The notes under the pieces: model-generated
Database searches by the model: none
Seen by the model: the letters and a program-made list of their open reading frames with translations, nothing else
Told to the model about the DNA's origin: nothing
Program-made: the position numbers and the translations under genes
Assembly: GCA_021323495.1 (NCBI GenBank)
Contig: JAJQJO010000102.1
Span: forward strand, 1 to 10,562
Direction: 5' to 3'
DNA length: 10,562 nucleotides
Origin: Cellvibrio sp.
GTDB lineage: Bacteria > Pseudomonadota > Gammaproteobacteria > Pseudomonadales > Cellvibrionaceae
Part shown: piece after piece, positions 6,482-10,562 of the stretch
Position numbering within the stretch: position 1 is the first letter of the stretch
Layout of the letters: each line of letters opens with the position of its first letter

Positions 6482-6874
6482 TTAACGCTTGGAGAATTGC
6501 GGCTTCTTACGTGCTTTACGCAGACCAACCTTCTTACGTTCAACTTCGCGCGAATCGCGAGTAACGTAACCGGCTTTACGCAAATCGCTACGCAGAGACT
6601 CATCATATTCCATCAGCGCACGGGTCAAGCCGTGACGGATAGCACCCGCTTGACCGAAACTACCGCCACCGGCAACAGTGACGTTAACGTCAAACTTTTC
6701 TACCAAACCAACCAGTTCGAGTGGCTGACGAACAACCATGCGCGCAACTGGACGACCGAAATATTCGTCCAAAGGACGGTCATTTACAGTGATGGTGCCT
6801 GAACCAGCGGTGATGAACACGCGCGCGGTAGAGGTTTTGCGACGGCCAGTGCCGTAAAATTGTGTAGCAGACAT
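6482..6874 (-). CDS. rpsI: 30S ribosomal protein S9 (uS9)
   Basis: This is a small-subunit ribosomal protein whose C-terminal tail reaches the P-site tRNA. It is 130 residues, the same length as in E. coli. It opens with QFYGTGRRKTSTARVF and ends in the invariant basic tail RKARKKPQFSKR. The ATG at 6874 follows AAGGGGAG by seven bases. It sits 11 bases after rplM in the standard bacterial rplM-rpsI operon, with its own terminator downstream. Confidence 0.99.
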   Translation of the reverse strand: MSATQFYGTGRRKTSTARVFITAGSGTITVNDRPLDEYFGRPVARMVVRQPLELVGLVEKFDVNVTVAGGGSFGQAGAIRHGLTRALMEYDESLRSDLRKAGYVTRDSREVERKKVGLRKARKKPQFSKR

Positions 6875-6885
6875 GTCAGCTCCCC

Positions 6886-7314
6886 TTAGATGTTCAGTTC
6901 TTTAGGTTGCTGAGCAGCATGTGGATGCTCATTACCTGCATAAACTTTCAGTTTTTTGAACATAGCACGACCGAGTGGCCCCTTCGGCAACATACCTTTA
7001 ACGGCAGTTTCGATGGTGCGCTCTGGCGCTTTTTCAATCAACTTCTGGAAGCTGATAGATTTAATGCCGCCCACAAAACCAGTGTGCGAGTAATAAATCT
7101 TGTCAGTTGCTTTACGGCCAGTCACGCGCACTTGAGCGGCATTGATTACAACAATGTAATCACCGGTATCAACGTGTGGAGTGAATTCTGGCTTGTGCTT
7201 GCCACGCAAACGCGAGGCGATTTCCGCAGATAAACGGCCGAGTGTTTTTCCCGCCGCATCCACGACGAACCAGTCATTAACGACAGATTCTGCTTTGGCA
7301 ATATAGGTCTTCAT
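6886..7314 (-). CDS. rplM: 50S ribosomal protein L13 (uL13)
   Basis: This is a large-subunit protein that binds 23S rRNA early in assembly. It is 142 residues, as in E. coli, and contains the typical segments WFVVDAAGKTLGRLSAEIA, GDYIVVINA and MLPKGPLGRAMFKKLKVY. The ATG at 7314 is preceded by AGGA five bases upstream. It is the first gene of the rplM-rpsI operon, driven by the promoter at 7382-7410. Confidence 0.99.
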   Translation of the reverse strand: MKTYIAKAESVVNDWFVVDAAGKTLGRLSAEIASRLRGKHKPEFTPHVDTGDYIVVINAAQVRVTGRKATDKIYYSHTGFVGGIKSISFQKLIEKAPERTIETAVKGMLPKGPLGRAMFKKLKVYAGNEHPHAAQQPKELNI

Positions 7315-7361
7315 GTTATTCCTGCCTAATCGGATGTGGATACTAATTTACTTAAATAGTC

Positions 7362-7374
7362 CCCTAAAATAGGG
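7362..7374 (-). other. Hairpin at the predicted 5' end of the rplM mRNA
   Basis: CCCTA / TAGGG with a three-base loop lies at about the expected transcription start of the rplM promoter, leaving a leader of roughly 60 bases. In E. coli L13 is reported to repress its own operon through the mRNA leader, so this region is the natural place for such a site. No sequence match to the E. coli site was made. Confidence 0.35.
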
Positions 7375-7381
7375 AGGCGGC

Positions 7382-7410
7382 ATACTACACAGCCAAAGCT
7401 TGCTTTTCAA
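7382..7410 (-). promoter_or_regulatory. Sigma70 promoter of rplM-rpsI
   Basis: On the minus strand TTGAAA (7410-7405, five of six to TTGACA), a 17-base spacer and TAGTAT (7387-7382, four of six to TATAAT) form a good housekeeping promoter. The bases after the -10 are GCCGCC, a GC-rich discriminator of the kind associated with ppGpp (stringent) control of ribosomal promoters; that regulation is inferred. No terminator was seen after zapE, so some read-through from upstream is also possible. Confidence 0.75.
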
Positions 7411-7432
7411 CCATAATTTCCGATGGAATGAA

Positions 7433-8566
7433 TCATTCAGGCCGATGAGGACGTGCAAGATATTCATGGCTCTGCATTTCCAGCAGCCGGCTCACGGTCC
7501 GCTGGAACTCGAAATCGAGTTTGCCGGTGGAATATAGTTCCGCCAACGGGCGCTCCGCCGAAATCACCAGCTTGACCTGGCGATCATAAAACTCATCGAC
7601 CAGGTTCACGAAGCGACGCGCCTGATCATCCTTCTCGCGCCCTAATCCCGGCACATTGCTCAAAATCACCGAATGGTATTCGCGTGCCAACTCGATGTAA
7701 TCGTTTTGCGAACGCGGCCCATCGCACAACTCAACAAAGTCGAACCAGGCAACCCCTTCGCCCAGGAAGCGCGCCCGGATCAACCGGCCTTCCACTTCAA
7801 GATCGCGATTTTCATAAACCTCAGCCGTAGTCGATAACAGGCTTTTAAAGCTGCGCATCAAACTCTGGTCGGCAGCCTCATCCAGGGGGGAATGATAAAG
7901 CTCGGCTTGTTCAAGGGCACGCAAACGGTAATCCACCCCACCATCAACATTGACCACTAACGTATGTTGGTTAAGCAATGCGATGGCGGGCAAAAAACGG
8001 GCGCGCTGCAAACCATCTTTATAGAGTCCATCAGGGACTATATTAGAGGTCGCAACTAGCGTGACGCCGCGCGCAAATAATTCTTCCATTAACGTACCGA
8101 GAATCATGGCATCGGTGATATCCGAAACAAAGAACTCATCGAAACAGATAACCCGTGCTTCCCTGGCGATGATATCGGCCACTTCTTTGAGCGGGTTTTT
8201 CTGACCATCAAGCTTTTTAAGCTCGGCATGCACACGGCGCATAAAGCGATGGAAGTGCGCACGCAACTTCTGCTCGAATGGCAAACTCTCAAAAAAGTTA
8301 TCCATCAGATAGGTTTTACCGCGCCCTACCCCACCCCAAAAATACAAACCGCGCACTAGCTTACGCGGCTTGACGCCAGTCAATCGCTTGAAAAAACTAC
8401 CCAACCCGGATTGCTCTTGCTCAGCTTGCCAAGCAGCAACCAGTTGTTCATATAAAAGTTGCAGGTGATCTACCGCCACTGCTTGCGCTGGATCATGGCG
8501 AAAATCCGGGCACGCTAGATCGCGCTGATAGCGCTGCCGGGGAGAGAGGGAAATTGAAGTCGTCAT
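7433..8566 (-). CDS. zapE: Cell division ATPase ZapE (AFG1-like)
   Basis: ZapE is an AFG1-family AAA+ ATPase. In E. coli it localises to the division ring late in constriction and affects Z-ring stability. The 377-residue protein shows Walker A GGVGRGKT (78-85), Walker B VICFDEF (139-145), a sensor region VATSN (171-175) and the family segment LYFWGGVGRGKTYLMDNFFE. The ATG at 8566 is chosen because a homolog-like N-terminus (SPRQRYQRDL) follows; no strong ribosome-binding site is seen. A TTG 21 bases upstream has none either. In E. coli zapE is divergent from zapG-degQ-degS; the same order is seen here, with a hydrolase gene inserted on the zapE side. Confidence 0.95.
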   Translation of the reverse strand: MTTSISLSPRQRYQRDLACPDFRHDPAQAVAVDHLQLLYEQLVAAWQAEQEQSGLGSFFKRLTGVKPRKLVRGLYFWGGVGRGKTYLMDNFFESLPFEQKLRAHFHRFMRRVHAELKKLDGQKNPLKEVADIIAREARVICFDEFFVSDITDAMILGTLMEELFARGVTLVATSNIVPDGLYKDGLQRARFLPAIALLNQHTLVVNVDGGVDYRLRALEQAELYHSPLDEAADQSLMRSFKSLLSTTAEVYENRDLEVEGRLIRARFLGEGVAWFDFVELCDGPRSQNDYIELAREYHSVILSNVPGLGREKDDQARRFVNLVDEFYDRQVKLVISAERPLAELYSTGKLDFEFQRTVSRLLEMQSHEYLARPHRPE

Positions 8567-8652
8567 AGATATCGGGCAGGTAAACAAAACTGGGCGTCAC
8601 TTTAACGATAAGCCTGTTGTCACGCCATTAAATTCACGCACGCAGCCGCAAT

Positions 8653-9318
8653 CTAGACAGATGAGATCTGACGCAGCAGCAATTGAGTCAGGTCGTTTTT
8701 CATCTGGCTTAAATAACCGTGAAAAAAATGCCCTGCGTCAGCATAGCGCAAGAGCTCAGCAGGACTAAGCAATCCGCTGACCCACTGGTAAACACCATCA
8801 GCAATGACACGCTCATCTTTATCGCCCTGGATGACCGCTAGCGCACATGGGAATTGGCCGTTGCGATCATAGGAGTAGCGTTCGATGGGCGGAGCTACCA
8901 GCGTCAAATGCTGCACTGCATCTACCCTATAGCTAACCTGCGCTGCAATGTACGAGCCGAATGAAAAGCCGGCTAATAGCAATGGAGCCTGCGGCAAGTG
9001 TTGCTTTACCCATGTGACGACTGCCATTAGATCGTCCAATTCACCTACAGCATTATCAAAACTACCCTCGCTGTTACCGACACCGCGGAAATTAAACCGC
9101 AATGCATGGATCCCCAAATCGCGATAAGTGCGCATCAGTGTGGTGACAACTTTATTATCCATAGTGCCACCGTGGACCGGGTGTGGATGACAGATTAGCG
9201 CCAGCAGGCCGCGCGCTGCAAGATGGCCGTCTGAGTCGCCCTGGTGCATTACTGCTTGCAGCTGGCCACAAGGCCCGGGAATTAAAAAATCCTGCTCTTT
9301 GGCAAAGGGAAAATTCAT
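8653..9318 (-). CDS. Alpha/beta hydrolase, dienelactone-hydrolase-like
   Basis: This is a 221-residue single-domain serine hydrolase of the small cytoplasmic type; its substrate is unknown. Visible motifs are CHPHPVHGGTMDNKV (43-57), the strand and turn LRFNFRGVGNSEGSFD (73-88), the nucleophile elbow GFSFGS (117-122, Ser119), the acid segment QGDKDERV (164-171, likely Asp168) and the base AGHFFHG (195-201, likely His197). No signal peptide is present. The ATG at 9318 is preferred because GAGGT lies about seven bases upstream; an in-frame ATG at 9372 has no ribosome-binding site. It lies upstream of zapE with an 86-base gap and no clear terminator, so the two may be cotranscribed. Confidence 0.85.
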   Translation of the reverse strand: MNFPFAKEQDFLIPGPCGQLQAVMHQGDSDGHLAARGLLALICHPHPVHGGTMDNKVVTTLMRTYRDLGIHALRFNFRGVGNSEGSFDNAVGELDDLMAVVTWVKQHLPQAPLLLAGFSFGSYIAAQVSYRVDAVQHLTLVAPPIERYSYDRNGQFPCALAVIQGDKDERVIADGVYQWVSGLLSPAELLRYADAGHFFHGYLSQMKNDLTQLLLRQISSV

Positions 9319-9368
9319 TAGTACCTCAGTAATTAAATGCAAGTGCTCACAAGCGCGATAATTTTTGC

Positions 9369-9405
9369 CCATTTTAATGAGAAAATGGACTTATAATAGA
9401 TCTAT
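9369..9405 (+). promoter_or_regulatory. Candidate zapG promoter in the divergent intergenic region
   Basis: A perfect -10 hexamer TATAAT (9392-9397) lies 64 bases upstream of zapG. The position of the -35 is poor (CCATTT), and it falls inside an inverted repeat, CCATTTT (9369-9375) / AAAATGG (9382-9388). The palindrome ATAGATCTAT (9396-9405) overlaps the -10. This pattern fits a promoter that depends on, or is controlled by, a bound regulator shared with the divergent hydrolase gene, but that is inference. Confidence 0.5.
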
Positions 9406-9461
9406 CAATGTCCTTGGCCGCATATTGCCCATGTTACGGCCATGCTTAGCAGGAGATTTCC

Positions 9462-9968
9462 GTGTACTCATTTAGTGCTTTAGTTATTACTGGTTTGCTT
9501 TGTTTGCTCGCTGGCGCAGGTATCAGCGCTGTGGTTCTTTATGTGTTCCGCGCACAAATTCTTGGGCGCGACCTTGAACAGCGTCTACACGAGGCCGAAA
9601 ATTCATTGCAAGGGTACCAACGCGATGTTGCCGAGCATTTTGCGCAGACTTCCCAGCTAGTAAATAACCTGACGCACGCCTACCGCGAGGTGCACGAGCA
9701 CTTGGCCAACGGTGCGCTGAAACTGGCCACTCCGGCCATTAGCCGTCAGATCCTGGATTCGGCCAATCATAATCTCAACAGCGATACCAAAGCCTATGTG
9801 GCAGAACAGCGCATCGAACCGCCGCGCGACTGGGCTCCCAAAGCTCCAGGCGCAAAAGGCACATTAAGCGAAGATTACGATCTGCGCGATGACCATCTCG
9901 CCAGCGCACGTATGCCTACCGAATCGGCCGATGATTTTGATTTCGATGGCAAGGCCAATCGGTATTAA
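9462..9968 (+). CDS. zapG: Inner-membrane division/envelope protein ZapG (YhcB, DUF1043)
   Basis: This is an inner-membrane protein with one N-terminal helix and a cytoplasmic coiled coil. In E. coli, YhcB/ZapG links envelope growth with cell division, although its mechanism is not settled. The 168-residue protein has a membrane helix at about 7-29, a coiled-coil segment at about 35-70, and the family signature VAEHFAQTSQLVNNLTHAYREVHEHL (56-81). The tail from about residue 110 is long, acidic and probably disordered, making it longer than the E. coli protein. The start is GTG at 9462, with AGGAGA five bases upstream. Confidence 0.92.
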   Translation: MYSFSALVITGLLCLLAGAGISAVVLYVFRAQILGRDLEQRLHEAENSLQGYQRDVAEHFAQTSQLVNNLTHAYREVHEHLANGALKLATPAISRQILDSANHNLNSDTKAYVAEQRIEPPRDWAPKAPGAKGTLSEDYDLRDDHLASARMPTESADDFDFDGKANRY

Positions 9969-9989
9969 TTAAAGATAGTTACCACTGGT

Positions 9990-10017
9990 TTGACCGCGCA
10001 CAGGACGTCGAAATAAT
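9990..10017 (+). promoter_or_regulatory. Candidate promoter of the DegS-like gene, overlapping the zapG terminator
   Basis: TTGACC (9990-9995, five of six), a 16-base spacer and AATAAT (10012-10017, five of six) form a fair sigma70 promoter. Its expected start, near 10024, falls inside the terminator stem, so transcripts from it would lack part of the hairpin and could escape termination. Confidence 0.45.
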
Positions 10018-10021
10018 GTTT

Positions 10022-10043
10022 AACCCCGCTTTGCGGGGTTTTT
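10022..10043 (+). terminator. Terminator of zapG
   Basis: The perfect stem AACCCCGC (10022-10029) / GCGGGGTT (10033-10040), with a three-base loop followed by a U run, lies about 50 bases past the zapG stop codon. Confidence 0.92.
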
Positions 10044-10078
10044 GTTGGCTTATAAAAATATCGACGGAGACGCTCTGC

Positions 10079-10562
10079 ATGTTCCTACAACGCTTGCTGC
10101 AATTTGTTGGCTGGCCCATTACCGCAGGCGTTATCATTGCATTGCTCGCACTCCTTCTTTTTCCCCAATTGCGCGGCACCCCTGCGGTATCCTCCGCTAA
10201 TCCTGGCAATTCAGGTATAGGTGTTGTCTCGTATGCGGATGCTGTCGATCGCGCTGCACCAGCGGTCGTCAATGTATATACCGAAAAACGCGTAATGCAA
10301 CGCAACCCAAACCTGTCCAACAATCCGTTTTTCCGCCACCTCTATAACAATTCCAACCCCCCGCAACAAGAGCGTATGCAAAAGACGCTTGGCTCAGGAG
10401 TTATTGTCGATAATTCAGGATTGATCCTCACCAACAATCACGTCATCAACGGTGCCGACCGGATTGCGGTCCTACTCTACGATGGACGTGTGACCAATGC
10501 GGAATTAATCGGGATGGACTCGGATAACGATTTGGCAGTGCTGAAAATCGAACTGGATAATA
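10079..10562 (+). CDS. degS: Membrane-anchored periplasmic serine protease, DegS/AlgW type (partial)
   Basis: The first 161 codons of a trypsin-like HtrA-family protease are visible; the window ends before the catalytic serine and PDZ domain. Residues 9-28 form an uncleaved membrane anchor (FVGWPITAGVIIALLALLLF). The segment VSYADAVDRAAPAVVNVYTEKR (50-71) matches the start of the DegS/AlgW protease domain. Catalytic residues visible are His121 in TNNHVI and probably Asp151 in DSDNDLAVLKI. DegS/AlgW proteases sense misfolded outer-membrane proteins and cut the anti-sigma factor RseA/MucA to start the sigma-E response. The ATG at 10079 has GGAGA eight bases upstream. The neighbouring zapG matches the order seen in E. 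coli and pseudomonads. The single anchor instead of a cleavable signal favours DegS/AlgW over DegP/DegQ. Confidence 0.9.
   Translation, partial: MFLQRLLQFVGWPITAGVIIALLALLLFPQLRGTPAVSSANPGNSGIGVVSYADAVDRAAPAVVNVYTEKRVMQRNPNLSNNPFFRHLYNNSNPPQQERMQKTLGSGVIVDNSGLILTNNHVINGADRIAVLLYDGRVTNAELIGMDSDNDLAVLKIELDN

Noticed and set aside
8567..8587. An earlier TTG start for zapE
   Set aside because: The seven added residues (MFTCPIS) are not family-like and no ribosome-binding site precedes the TTG.
8593..8626. Imperfect inverted repeat between the hydrolase gene and zapE as a possible terminator
   Set aside because: The stem has a mismatch and an 18-base loop, and no U run follows on the minus strand.
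9319..9372. An earlier ATG for the alpha/beta hydrolase
   Set aside because: It has no ribosome-binding site and lies in the inverted-repeat region. The ATG at 9318 has GAGGT in place and gives the usual N-terminus.
9979..10323. 114-codon open frame on the minus strand over the start of the protease gene
   Set aside because: The plus-strand frame encodes a clear membrane anchor and HtrA-type catalytic motifs, and the minus-strand frame crosses the zapG terminator.

Overview
The window looks like core chromosome of a gammaproteobacterium. Two gene orders support this: the ribosomal pair rplM-rpsI followed by cytochrome bc1 and sspB, and zapE followed by a divergent zapG and a DegS/AlgW-type protease. 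The phosphate permease with a long inserted domain, the PVWY form of the Qo motif in cytochrome b, and protein similarity recalled from memory suggest a pseudomonad or Cellvibrio-like lineage. That placement is an inference; no database search was run. There are no tRNA or rRNA genes, CRISPR arrays, insertion sequences or phage genes.

Layout: positions 1-2730 hold the start of a phosphate-uptake locus on the minus strand, pstS then pstC. A strong terminator separates the two genes, and each appears to have its own Pho-regulated promoter. Positions 2764-3227 hold sspB (ClpXP adaptor), apparently as a single-gene unit and without its usual partner sspA beside it. Positions 3342-6177 hold a two-gene cytochrome bc1 operon: petA (Rieske protein), then one long reading frame that fuses cytochrome b to cytochrome c1. 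Positions 6400-7410 hold the rplM-rpsI operon with a clear promoter and terminator. Positions 7433-9318 hold zapE and an alpha/beta hydrolase, also on the minus strand. At about 9320-9461 transcription diverges. zapG runs on the plus strand, followed by a terminator and the first 161 codons of a membrane-anchored DegS/AlgW-type protease cut by the window edge.

How the genes work together: PstS captures periplasmic phosphate and passes it to the PstC-containing transporter. Rieske, cytochrome b and cytochrome c1 form the respiratory complex that moves electrons from ubiquinol to cytochrome c. SspB delivers ssrA-tagged stalled-translation products to ClpXP. ZapE and ZapG both act at the inner membrane and division site, and the DegS-like protease senses misfolded envelope proteins. 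The most unusual points are the fused cytochrome b-c1 gene, paired inverted Pho boxes at both pst promoters, the beta-propeller-like insertion in PstC, and the missing sspA. No new multi-gene system was found; most of the window is ordinary housekeeping sequence.
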